Counted from the first letter of the stretch, positions 1-6,815 are shown. The stretch: DNA of 15,511 nucleotides from Fimenecus sp045613585 (GCA_045613585.1 JAZLBG010000038.1:1-15511); one strand, 5' to 3'. Notes: a model not told the origin generated them from the sequence alone. Translations and numbers: made by a program.

Positions 1-303
1 GAAGCAGATGCAATTCTTCGTGAAGAATTTGATAACTGTGGTCTTGCAGAAAAAGTATGGCAATATTTCATTGCTGTGCCTGATGTTAAGAGCGGAGGTG
101 TTAAAGACGAAAGCCGTTATGAGGGTTGGCCTGCAATCATCCGTGCAGTAAACACAACAGACGCTATGAGTGCTACAATCGAAGAAATTCCTTATGCAGT
201 ACTTCATAAGATTACTGATAGAATTACACACGAAGTTGACGGTATTAACCGTGTACTTTACGACCTTACTCCAAAGCCAATCGGCACTATTGAGTGGGAA
301 TAA
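1..303 (+). CDS. guaA: GMP synthase (glutamine-hydrolysing), C-terminal part
   Basis: The frame is open from the first base of the window to the TAA at 301-303, giving the last 100 residues; the start lies upstream of the window. GuaA converts XMP to GMP with ATP and glutamine in the cytoplasm, the last step of guanine nucleotide synthesis. The visible part is the C-terminal dimerisation domain. Recognisable family blocks are the EADAILREEF start, the YEGWPAIIRAV segment (cf. the D/R-x-x-x-x-RAV block of GuaA), EIPYAVLHKITDRI, EVDGINRVLYDLTPKP and the invariant-looking TIEWE end. The ATP-pyrophosphatase and glutamine amidotransferase domains are outside the window. A strong terminator follows about 120 bases downstream, so this is the end of its transcription unit. 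Confidence 0.96.
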   Translation, partial: EADAILREEFDNCGLAEKVWQYFIAVPDVKSGGVKDESRYEGWPAIIRAVNTTDAMSATIEEIPYAVLHKITDRITHEVDGINRVLYDLTPKPIGTIEWE

Positions 304-423
304 TCAACATTATCCCAAGGCAAACTCATTCAGCCTCAAAAGGACAAATTCGTTTATCCTCTAAACCGCTGACTGACTGCTGAATTAGAGACAAAAGAAA
401 AACTTAAAACTCGAAAAAATTAT

Positions 424-458
424 GACCTTGCATTTCACATGCAAGGTCTTCTTTTTTT
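424..458 (+). terminator. Intrinsic terminator after guaA
   Basis: A perfect 10-bp stem, GACCTTGCAT (424-433) with ATGCAAGGTC (439-448), has a 5-base loop and is followed by a run of T (449-458, one C). It is correctly oriented for guaA. Its sequence resembles the terminators at 1097 and 4988. Confidence 0.92.
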
Positions 459-1096
459 ATCCAAAAACAAACCGCTGAATTACAAGATAAAAAAAGATAA
501 CTTCTTCACAGAATTTATATAATTTTTTCTCGTCGCTACGCCTCCACTACTGCGTAGTTTCCTTTCTTTTATTCTTCTGTTAATCTTCCCTTGTTCCCTT
601 TCAAACGGCTCTACTGCGTGGATTGTGGCTATTTTCTTTCCGGAAAGTTTTCCGAAAAATTGAAGAAAAAAACTTAATTTCTTTCAAGAAAAAGTAAAAG
701 AAAAATTTATAAAATTTCAAGAAAAAACAAAAGAAAAACAACAGAAAAATTGAGTTGTTTTTAAGGGATAAATAACAGAAAAATAAAAGAAAAAATTTCT
801 GAAAAATTAAAGAAAATTAAGAGAAAAAAATAACCTTATTGTGGGAATTTTGAAAGAAAAAGTAACTGAAAATATGACCTTGCACACGCTAAAAATTTTT
901 GCCCTGAAGACGATAAATCGTTTTTGCTACGACACAACAAGCGCTGCCTGTGGCAGATGAAGCGAAGTTGATTATTATGTGAAAATACAGAGCGGTGCGA
1001 CGCGCTCCAAGCGAGCAACGCGACAATATTTTCAGTGGGCAAGAAATCAACAAACGCTGCCTGTAGCAGATTAAGTAAAAATACTCAAAAATTTTT
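459..1096. other. Gene-free intergenic stretch
   Basis: No convincing gene is visible here. The short open frames on the minus strand at 836-1042 and 889-1119 lack a good ribosome site and overlap each other. Contents seen: a hairpin CTACGC/GCGTAG around 536-557, a 12-bp palindrome CTTTCCGGAAAG at 636-647, an A/G-rich block from about 656 to 835 with about nine AGAAAAA units, a stray terminator half-arm (TATGACCTTGCA, 874-885, identical to 421-432), a small hairpin at 910-921 and an imperfect direct repeat (935-962 and 1048-1075). It may be a decayed or inserted non-coding repeat region. Confidence 0.6.
935..1075. repeat. Imperfect 28-bp direct repeat, 113 bp apart
   Basis: The copies at 935-962 and 1048-1075 match at 25 of 28 positions, sharing the core CGCTGCCTGT. 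The first copy contains a small hairpin, CTGCC-tgt-GGCAG; in the second it is weakened. Between them lies a locally GC-rich segment (GCGACGCGCT, AACGCGAC). An 11-bp AAAAATTTTTG also recurs at 891-901 and 1087-1097 around the pair. It may be part of a dispersed non-coding repeat; no transposase or protein is associated with it. Confidence 0.55.
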
Positions 1097-1130
1097 GACC
1101 TTGTTTCATAGTGGAACAAGGTCTTTTTTT
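1097..1130 (+). terminator. Second GACCTTG-type terminator
   Basis: The stem GACCTTGTTTC (1097-1107) pairs with GGAACAAGGTC (1113-1123), 11 bp with one G-U, over a 5-base loop, followed by seven T (1124-1130). No gene precedes it on the plus strand within 600 bases. The bases after it (TATCCAAAAGCAAAC) nearly repeat those after the guaA terminator. Confidence 0.75.
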
Positions 1131-1166
1131 ATCCAAAAGCAAACACAGATTTCCATTATCTATTCA

Positions 1167-1195
1167 TTGCACTGGTAATAGTTATATGATATAAT
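1167..1195 (+). promoter_or_regulatory. Sigma-A promoter of the TPR/DUF4037 operon
   Basis: TTGCAC (1167-1172), 17 bp, then TATAAT (1190-1195), with an extended -10 TGA directly before it. The -10 ends 28 bases before the start codon at 1224. Confidence 0.85.
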
Positions 1196-1223
1196 AATTC
1201 TATACTATGTTCTGGAGGTCAAT

Positions 1224-1976
1224 ATGGCGAACTTTATTTCTACAGAGCGTATGCTCGCGAAATTAGACGAACTTTTAAGCAGAAATGATTATACCTCTGC
1301 AGAAAAACATATTTTATATTGGCTTAGTGAAGCAGACAGCGCAAACGATAAGCGTTGCAAACTTCTTCTTACGAATGAACTTGCAGGACTTTATCGTAAA
1401 CTTTCAAGAGAAGAAGATGCATTAAATACTGTGCAGAATGCTCTTGAATTAATTAAAGATATGGGTATTGAAAACAACATTGGTGCTGGTACAACATATA
1501 TTAACTGTGCAACAGTCTTAAAGGCATTTGGCAAAGCAGAAGATTCAATGCCTTTATTCGAAAAAGCATTGAATGTGTATAAGGAAAAACTTGAAAGTAA
1601 TGACAAACGTTTTGGTGGTCTTTATAACAATATGGCTTTGTCATTAGTTGATTTAAAACGATTTGACGATGCCTATAAATTATATGAAAAAGCAATTTCT
1701 ATTATGGAACAACATGACGATGGAATGCTTGAAGTTGCCATTACTTATCTTAATATTGCAAGTGCAAAAGAAGCAGAATTGGGACTTGAAACTAGCGAAA
1801 AAATCATAGAAGAATATCTTAATAAGGCTATGAAAATTTTAGACGAACACAAGAACAGAGATGGCTACTATGCTTTTGTATGTGACAAATGTGCATCTGT
1901 TTTTGGATATTACGGATTTTTTGTTTATCAGAACGATTTGATAAAAAGAGCGAGGGAAATTTATGAAAGGTCTTGA
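1224..1976 (+). CDS. Tetratricopeptide repeat protein
   Basis: A 250-residue soluble protein made largely of helical TPR units at about residues 47-80, 90-122, 133-166 and 168-206. The pattern is seen in YINCATVLKAFGKAEDS, LYNNMALSLVDLKRFDDAYK and LYEKAI. It has no signal peptide or membrane segment, so it is cytoplasmic, and it probably acts as a protein-binding scaffold. GGAGG at 1214-1218 sits 5 bases before the ATG and fixes the start. Its end overlaps the next gene by 14 bases, so the two are co-transcribed and probably translationally coupled, suggesting that the TPR protein binds or positions the DUF4037 protein (inference). The precise function is unknown. Confidence 0.88.
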   Translation: MANFISTERMLAKLDELLSRNDYTSAEKHILYWLSEADSANDKRCKLLLTNELAGLYRKLSREEDALNTVQNALELIKDMGIENNIGAGTTYINCATVLKAFGKAEDSMPLFEKALNVYKEKLESNDKRFGGLYNNMALSLVDLKRFDDAYKLYEKAISIMEQHDDGMLEVAITYLNIASAKEAELGLETSEKIIEEYLNKAMKILDEHKNRDGYYAFVCDKCASVFGYYGFFVYQNDLIKRAREIYERS

Positions 1977-2904
1977 ACTTGCTGAAAAATTTTATAAAGA
2001 ATATGGCGAGAAAATGATTGATGAAAATTTTTCTCACATAAAAGAGTATCTTGCAATCGGTCTTGCAGGTAGTGGGTCAGAGTGTCTGGGCTTTGATGAT
2101 AATATTTCTCAGGACCACGATTTTGAGGCTGGATTCTGCATATTTATTCCTGATGAAGATTTAGTTTCTGAAAGAGACGAATTTTTGCTTGAGCGTGCTT
2201 ATTCAAAATTGCCAAGCGAATTTATGGGATATGAAAGAAGTAAACTTAATCCAGTTGGTGGAAATCGTCACGGAATTATAAGAATAAGTAAATTTTTCAA
2301 AGATAAAGTTGGTGACACAAATGGAAATATCACAACAGATGGTTGGTTTTTCATTTCAGAACAATTTTTGCTTGAAGCCACAAACGGAAAAATCTTTTGC
2401 GATAATCATGGACTTATGACAGAAATTCGTGAAAGATTATCATATCTTCCTGAAGATATACGCCTTAAAAAATTAGCAGGAAACATTCTTATTATGGCAC
2501 AATCAGGTCAATACAACTATAAAAGATGCATTGACAGACAAGAAACAGGTGCAGCACAATTAGCAATTAGTGAATTTGTAAATGCCACATTAAAAGTAAT
2601 CTTTCTGTTAAATAAAAAATACATACCATACTACAAATGGTCATTCCGTGCATTAAAAGACCTTACAGTTTTATCAGAATTAAGTGACCAACTTGAATAC
2701 CTTATTTCAAGTACAAATACAGAAAAAGAGTCAGAAATAAAAATTGAAGTAATCGAAAACATTGCTTCTTTGGTAATAAAAGAACTTGAAAAACAAAGTT
2801 TAACACGTGCATCTTCAAATAATCTTGTCAATCACTCTTATTCTGTAAATGACAGAATAAAGGATTCAGAAATACGAAACCTGAATGTAATGTATGCAGT
2901 ATAA
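1963..2904 (+). CDS. DUF4037 nucleotidyltransferase-like protein
   Basis: A 313-residue cytoplasmic protein. Residues 32-56 hold GLAGSGSECLGFDD followed by S-x-DHDFE, which matches the start of the DUF4037 family as I recall it. The pattern resembles the G-S...D-x-D metal/nucleotide site of the polymerase-beta nucleotidyltransferase fold (GSGSE 36-40; D51 and D53 the likely acidic pair). The later blocks YKRCIDRQETGAAQLA and PYYKWSFRAL are helical and typical of the family's C-terminal part. The substrate is unknown; related folds transfer nucleotides to antibiotics, proteins or RNA. The ATG at 1963 lies inside the TPR gene, with GAGGGA (purine-rich) just before it. It is the last gene of the unit; no clear terminator follows before the next promoter. 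Confidence 0.85.
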   Translation: MKGLELAEKFYKEYGEKMIDENFSHIKEYLAIGLAGSGSECLGFDDNISQDHDFEAGFCIFIPDEDLVSERDEFLLERAYSKLPSEFMGYERSKLNPVGGNRHGIIRISKFFKDKVGDTNGNITTDGWFFISEQFLLEATNGKIFCDNHGLMTEIRERLSYLPEDIRLKKLAGNILIMAQSGQYNYKRCIDRQETGAAQLAISEFVNATLKVIFLLNKKYIPYYKWSFRALKDLTVLSELSDQLEYLISSTNTEKESEIKIEVIENIASLVIKELEKQSLTRASSNNLVNHSYSVNDRIKDSEIRNLNVMYAV

Positions 2905-2939
2905 AAAGAATACTCGAAAATCCCCTCTCCTTTTAATTT

Positions 2940-2958
2940 AATTTCAAATATTGAAATT
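2940..2958. repeat. Perfect 8-bp inverted repeat between operons
   Basis: AATTTCAA (2940-2947), a 3-base gap, then TTGAAATT (2951-2958). It is all A/T apart from the central C and G, and no T run follows, so it is not a normal terminator. It ends 31 bases before the next -35 box, so a protein-binding site is possible but unproven. Confidence 0.3.
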
Positions 2959-2988
2959 ATCAATCACATAACTGTCTTCTAATTATTC

Positions 2989-3017
2989 TTGTGTTCAATT
3001 TTAAATTGTGATATTAT
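2989..3017 (+). promoter_or_regulatory. Promoter of the phosphodiesterase/GH43-like pair
   Basis: TTGTGT (2989-2994), 17 bp, TATTAT (3012-3017). The -10 is 23 bases before the ATG at 3041, with the ribosome site AAAGGAG between them. Confidence 0.65.
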
Positions 3018-3040
3018 AGATTTACAAAAGGAGTGGTTTT

Positions 3041-4033
3041 ATGAAAAAGAAGATTTTAAGTATTATTGCTATACTTTTAGTGATAATTGGAGTTACTCTT
3101 ATTTTTACTGTTGCAATTCCGAAAATGGAATATGCTAAAGATTCAGGTGACACTGAGGAGTTATTCAGACAAAACGTGGCTACAATCGGTTTTGAAAATA
3201 CAATTGAAACCGCTATTCCACAGACTGAACTTTACAACATAATAAAAAATCATTTTGAGTCTCCCCTTCCTGAGGGCAAGACAGAGAAAAAGGCAATTAT
3301 CATCGGTTACGATGGTTGTCGTACAGACGTCCTTACGGAAATGAGATACGAAAAAAGTGCAATTCGTGACATTTTGCACCACGGTGGCTCAATAAATCTT
3401 TCATATTGTGGTGGTGTTAACTACCCTGCTGAAAACACACAAAAAACCTCCACTGCACCCGGTTGGTGTTCAATTCTCACAGGTGTTTGGGCTGATAAAC
3501 ATGGTATTACTGCAAATGATATTACCAAATCTCTTGAATACAAAACTCTTCTCACTACTCTTGTTGAAGATAACGTAATTGAAAGTTCTGCTTTTATCAC
3601 AAGATGGAAGGGTCATTTTGACAGAAAGAATGCAACATATCTTGAAGAAAAAGCGTATTGTGAAAACAATAATCTTAATGTTTCATTTAACAGATGTGAA
3701 GACGATATTGCATCTCACGAATACACATTAAATGAAATTAACAAGAAAGATTGTGCAGATTTCTTATTTGTTATTTACGAGCCAACTGACTCAACAGGTC
3801 ACAATTATGGCTTTACAATTAACAACCCAAGATATAAAGAGGCGTTTCAGACTGCTGACCAATATGCTCTTGAAACAATTGATGCAATTAATGCAAGAGC
3901 AACATATGATACAGAAGATTGGCTTATAATTATCACGTCTGACCATGGTGGAATAGGCACAGACCATGGTGGTGCAAGCATTCAAGAAAAAATGACGTTT
4001 ATAGTAACAAATAAGGAAATTAAATATGAATAA
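3041..4033 (+). CDS. Membrane-anchored phosphodiesterase/phosphatase, alkaline phosphatase superfamily
   Basis: A 330-residue protein with an N-terminal MKKK and a hydrophobic segment at residues 5-26, so it is an anchored or secreted extracellular protein. The catalytic domain fits the type I phosphodiesterase/nucleotide pyrophosphatase (NPP) branch. Candidate metal ligands are D91 in GYDGCRTD, D250 and H254 in PTDSTGHNYG, D301 and H302 in SDHGG, and H309 in TDHGG. The likely nucleophile is T138 in TAPGWCSILTG, followed by the family's DKHGI block. It should cleave phosphate mono- or diesters outside the cell with two metal ions; the substrate cannot be told. The ribosome site AAAGGAG precedes the ATG. 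The gene overlaps the following GH43-like gene by 8 bases, implying linked work on a phosphorylated glycan or glycolipid (inference). No essential-looking residue is missing. Confidence 0.88.
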   Translation: MKKKILSIIAILLVIIGVTLIFTVAIPKMEYAKDSGDTEELFRQNVATIGFENTIETAIPQTELYNIIKNHFESPLPEGKTEKKAIIIGYDGCRTDVLTEMRYEKSAIRDILHHGGSINLSYCGGVNYPAENTQKTSTAPGWCSILTGVWADKHGITANDITKSLEYKTLLTTLVEDNVIESSAFITRWKGHFDRKNATYLEEKAYCENNNLNVSFNRCEDDIASHEYTLNEINKKDCADFLFVIYEPTDSTGHNYGFTINNPRYKEAFQTADQYALETIDAINARATYDTEDWLIIITSDHGGIGTDHGGASIQEKMTFIVTNKEIKYE

Positions 4034-4982
4034 TCTTACTTTTGAACAATTTAACAATGCGGAATTCAAACTTTTTAAAGGCAACCCTATAATTAAAAAT
4101 CCTCTTGAAAGTTTTGTTATTGCAGACCCTAGTGTATTAACTCCTGATGTATCCCATGACGGAAAATTGCATTTATTCTGTCACACATTTTTTGGTGTTT
4201 ACAGATACGAGAGTACTGACGGAATCAACTTTAAAAATAAAGGTAAAATTGTTAATCGTGCAATGCGACCAAATATCAACTATATTAATGGCAAATACTA
4301 TTTGTTTTTCGAGCGTACAAGACCTGTAATTTTTAACCTTTTAAGTCTTGTAGGGGCTCAATGGAAGTCAGAAATTTATTGTGTTGAATCAAAAGACCTT
4401 AAAAACTGGTCAGCGCCTTATCTTGTAATTGGCAAAACCCGTGATTATGAAGAATACAAGAAAGGTTATGCAATTTCAAATCCATTTTTATTAGCAACTG
4501 AAAATGGTTACAGAATGTATTATTCTTGTGGACAAACATTCATTAAAGACTGTGGTTTTTGCGAACCAACACACATTAGTTTTGCAGAAAGCAAAAATGT
4601 TACAAATGGCTATACATCAAGGAAAAATCCTATTATTAGTCCTGATAAAAACATTGAATATTTAAATCTTTGTTCAGGCTGTTTGAAAGTATATAAGCTT
4701 AAAGATTGCTATATAGGGCTTCAGAATGGCCTTTTTGAAAAAGACGGAATCAGTCACTCTGCAATTATGCTTTTGAAATCAGATGATGGTATAAATTTTG
4801 AGTTTGTAAAGCCATTTTTAGTGCCACAAATTCAAGGTGAAAGTCGTTGGATGGCTCAATATGTATATGCTTGTTGTCTTACATATTACGATAACAAGTT
4901 ACGACTTTATTTCAATGCACGAAACGTATCAAACAACCTTACTGGCAGAGAATGTATTGGAATTTATGAAGCGGAAATATAA
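4026..4982 (+). CDS. GH43-like five-bladed beta-propeller protein
   Basis: A 318-residue protein without signal peptide. Propeller-like blade repeats are visible: YESTDGINFKNKGKI (61-75), VESKDLKNWSAPYLV (120-134) and LKSDDGINFEFVKPFL (250-265). ADPSVL at 33-38 resembles the N-terminal catalytic Asp motif of GH43/GH32/GH62-type enzymes (D34 as candidate base). A glycosidase acting on intracellular oligosaccharides is the best guess, but GH130-like phosphorylase relatives and non-catalytic propellers also have this fold, and I cannot firmly assign the acid residue. The ATG lies inside the upstream phosphodiesterase gene, with AAGGAA as ribosome site. The pair shares one promoter and a terminator directly after this gene. 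Confidence 0.72.
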   Translation: MNNLTFEQFNNAEFKLFKGNPIIKNPLESFVIADPSVLTPDVSHDGKLHLFCHTFFGVYRYESTDGINFKNKGKIVNRAMRPNINYINGKYYLFFERTRPVIFNLLSLVGAQWKSEIYCVESKDLKNWSAPYLVIGKTRDYEEYKKGYAISNPFLLATENGYRMYYSCGQTFIKDCGFCEPTHISFAESKNVTNGYTSRKNPIISPDKNIEYLNLCSGCLKVYKLKDCYIGLQNGLFEKDGISHSAIMLLKSDDGINFEFVKPFLVPQIQGESRWMAQYVYACCLTYYDNKLRLYFNARNVSNNLTGRECIGIYEAEI

Positions 4983-4987
4983 AACAC

Positions 4988-5022
4988 AAAATAGCAAGGT
5001 CTTTTGACCTTGCTATTTTTTT
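4988..5022 (+). terminator. Strong terminator after the GH43-like gene, probably bidirectional
   Basis: ATAGCAAGGTC (4991-5001), a TTTT loop, GACCTTGCTAT (5006-5016), with flanking A/T that extend the stem, then T to 5022. On the minus strand the run facing it is TTTTGTGTTTT, so it could also stop readthrough from the convergent mgtE. Confidence 0.93.
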
Positions 5023-5042
5023 ATAAATTGTAATTTGTTTTA

Positions 5043-5078
5043 TAAAACAACAAATGGGACGCCGAGTTGACGTCCCAT
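5043..5078 (-). terminator. Terminator of mgtE
   Basis: ATGGGACG (5054-5061) pairs with CGTCCCAT (5071-5078), an 8-bp stem with a 9-base loop. Read on the minus strand it is followed by a T-rich tail (TTTGTTGTTTTAT). It lies 15 bases after the mgtE stop. Confidence 0.8.
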
Positions 5079-5093
5079 ATAATATAATATTCT

Positions 5094-6434
5094 TTATAAG
5101 TTTAATACTGATGATGCGATTGCAAAATAAATAAGGAGCGTTACTGCATCAACGATTGTTGAAATGAATGGACTTGACATTACAGCAGGGTCAAAGCCGA
5201 TTTTCTTTGCAATTACTGGAAGTATTGAGCCAACTACCTTTGCAAAAACAACCGCTGCAATCATTGTAATACTTACTACAAGTGCCACTCGCCAACCAAC
5301 ATCGTCAAAAATCATTAATTTTGCAAAATTAACAATTGCCAAAGCTATACCACATACAAGAGCAATTGAAAACTCTTTAAATACAACCTTCAATGTATCT
5401 CTGAATTCAATTTCACCTAACGAAAGTCCACGAATAATTGTTGATGATGATTGATTACCACAGTTACCACATGTACCTGTTAGCATTGGAATAAATGCTG
5501 TAAGTGCCACACAAGCTGTAAGTGCACCTTCAAAGTGTGTAATAATTTTTTCAGTAAATGTTGCCGAAACCATTAAAAGCATAAGCCAAGGAATACGCTT
5601 TTTGAAGTTTTCAATAACACCCATTTTAAGATAAGGCTTATCAGTTGGTGTGATACCAGCCATCAATTCCATATCTTCTGTAATTTCTTCTTGCAAAACG
5701 TCGATAGCGTCATCGACTGTGATAATACCAACAAGTCGATTTTCTCGGTCAACAACAGGAAGAACAACGAGGTCATATTTTTGGAAAAGGTCTGCAACAA
5801 CTTCTTTATCTTCGTGAGTATGCACAGAAATAACATTATCGTCCATAATTTCACGAATTGTAGCATTTTCATCTGCAAGAAGCAAATCTTTAACAGTTAC
5901 ATAACCTTTAAGTTTTCTTTTACTGTCAGTTGCATAGCAAGTGTAAATTGTTTCTTTGTCAACACCTGTTCTACGAATACGAGTAAAAGCATCTGCAACA
6001 GTCATTGAGCGTTTCAAGTCAACGTACTCAATAGTCATAAGACTACCTGCAGAATCTTCTGGATAACGAAGAATTTCGTTAATTGATTTTCTGGTATCAG
6101 GGTCAGTATGTCTTAAAATACGCTTAACAAGTGTGGCAGGCATTTCTTCAATCAAATCAACAGCGTCGTCAACATAAAGTTCATCAAGAACTTCACGAAG
6201 TTCTGTATCACTGAATGCACGAATAAGTGTTTCTTGATATTCAGGCTCCATATTAACAAAAACTTCAGCTGCTAATTCTTTTGGTAAAAGTCGATAAATG
6301 AGTGTAAGTTCACGCTCTTCAAGTTCCATGAAAAGTTCCGCAATATCTTGTTCATTCATCTCTGTAAGAATATCTTTTAACTCTTGCCATTTTTTGTTGT
6401 ACAAGAGTTCGGTTAAAATTTCAAAGGTTTCCAT
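5094..6434 (-). CDS. mgtE: Magnesium transporter MgtE
   Basis: A 446-residue homodimeric Mg2+ channel, full length for the family. Residues 1-125 form the acidic helical MgtE N domain (VLDELYVDDAVDLIEEMP). Residues about 130-250 form two CBS domains that sense cytoplasmic Mg2+ and close the pore. Residues about 280-446 hold the membrane part of five helices. The family signature TCGNCGNQSSS (321-331) and the pore aspartate D429 in STIVDAVTLLIYF are intact. The start is the ATG GAA ACC at 6434, 8 bases after AAGGAG; an out-of-frame ATG lies 4 bases upstream. It is a single-gene unit with an M-box riboswitch in its leader, so expression should rise when Mg2+ is low. It converges on the GH43-like gene. 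Confidence 0.97.
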   Translation of the reverse strand: METFEILTELLYNKKWQELKDILTEMNEQDIAELFMELEERELTLIYRLLPKELAAEVFVNMEPEYQETLIRAFSDTELREVLDELYVDDAVDLIEEMPATLVKRILRHTDPDTRKSINEILRYPEDSAGSLMTIEYVDLKRSMTVADAFTRIRRTGVDKETIYTCYATDSKRKLKGYVTVKDLLLADENATIREIMDDNVISVHTHEDKEVVADLFQKYDLVVLPVVDRENRLVGIITVDDAIDVLQEEITEDMELMAGITPTDKPYLKMGVIENFKKRIPWLMLLMVSATFTEKIITHFEGALTACVALTAFIPMLTGTCGNCGNQSSSTIIRGLSLGEIEFRDTLKVVFKEFSIALVCGIALAIVNFAKLMIFDDVGWRVALVVSITMIAAVVFAKVVGSILPVIAKKIGFDPAVMSSPFISTIVDAVTLLIYFAIASSVLNL

Positions 6435-6481
6435 TCATTTCACTCCTTAATTAATATAAGTTTGTGAAACGCTTCAGGCAT

Positions 6482-6550
6482 TTATGAATTGCGGAGCACA
6501 TCCGCATAAATACTTGGAGGTTTCGCTGTTGTACCATGGTACGTGTCCAC
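6482..6550 (-). CDS. Putative 22-residue leader peptide upstream of mgtE
   Basis: This is a GTG-started ORF of 22 codons lying between the riboswitch terminator and mgtE. AAAGGAG (minus strand, plus positions 6559-6565) sits 8 bases before the GTG at 6550; it closely matches the AAGGAGTG ribosome site of mgtE itself. The peptide begins MDTYHGTT, continues AKPPSIYADV and ends LRNS. It has two adjacent proline codons. An overlapping TTG-started frame of 33 codons (6450-6551, starting MWTRTMVQQ) is also open and uses the same ribosome site, so the true frame is not certain. The stop lies inside a hairpin (6481-6510). It may be a regulatory leader peptide; the resemblance to proline-containing leaders of other Mg2+ transporter genes is by analogy only. 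It could also be a chance ORF. Confidence 0.4.
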   Translation of the reverse strand: MDTYHGTTAKPPSIYADVLRNS

Positions 6551-6570
6551 AATTTTCACTCCTTTACAAT

Positions 6571-6608
6571 AAAAAAACTGCATAATTGCTCAAACGCAAA
6601 AATGCAGT
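6571..6608 (-). terminator. Riboswitch-controlled intrinsic terminator in the mgtE leader
   Basis: On the minus strand ACTGCAT (plus 6602-6608) pairs with ATGCAGT (6577-6583), and an inner stem TTGC/GCAA (6586-6589 with 6596-6599) extends it past a 2+2 internal loop. Seven T follow (plus A run 6571-6577). It lies just after the M-box, as expected for Mg2+-dependent attenuation. Confidence 0.88.
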
Positions 6609-6624
6609 CAAGAATACTACACAA

Positions 6625-6769
6625 ATTCGTTCAAGCTTTAGCTTCGCAGGGCGATGAAATTACATTAAATCACACCTTGTTTTTCGATGTGACTTGCTAA
6701 CCAGCTCATAGTGTCTCCACCATTTTGCGGCAGTAATCCGTATCCCTGTGGTAGCCTTACCTACCGAAT
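6625..6769 (-). ncRNA. M-box (ykoK leader) magnesium riboswitch
   Basis: On the minus strand the leader carries the M-box conserved blocks in order: GGTAGGTAAGGCTACC, GGGATACGG, CTGCCGC, AAAATGGTGGAGAC, GAGCTGGTTAGCAAGTC, AAGGTGTG and GCTAAAGC. These match the M-box consensus as I know it (GTTAGGTGAGGCTCC...GATACGCTGCCGCC...AAGGTGA...GCTAAAGCTC). The closing helix is ATTCG/CGAAT (plus 6765-6769 with 6625-6629). The M-box binds several Mg2+ ions, and high Mg2+ favours the downstream terminator. Being directly upstream of mgtE, with promoter, aptamer, terminator and gene in the usual order, makes this call very secure. Confidence 0.95.
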
Positions 6770-6786
6770 AGGTTTATTACCTAACT

Positions 6787-6815
6787 ATTATCACTCTTAA
6801 ACGCTTATTTGTCAA
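6787..6815 (-). promoter_or_regulatory. mgtE promoter
   Basis: On the minus strand TTGACA (plus 6810-6815), 17 bp, GATAAT (plus 6787-6792). The predicted transcript start, near 6780, is about 10 bases before the M-box closing helix, so the riboswitch is at the very 5' end of the RNA. Confidence 0.9.

Noticed and set aside
836..1119. Two overlapping minus-strand open frames of 68 and 76 codons
   Set aside because: They overlap each other in different frames, lack a good ribosome site, span the direct repeat and terminator stem, and have unlikely composition (Cys/Arg/Ser-rich).
6463..6476. Possible catabolite-repression (cre) site, TGAAACGCTTCAG, in the mgtE leader
   Set aside because: It is one base short of the cre pattern and better explained as part of the leader hairpin.
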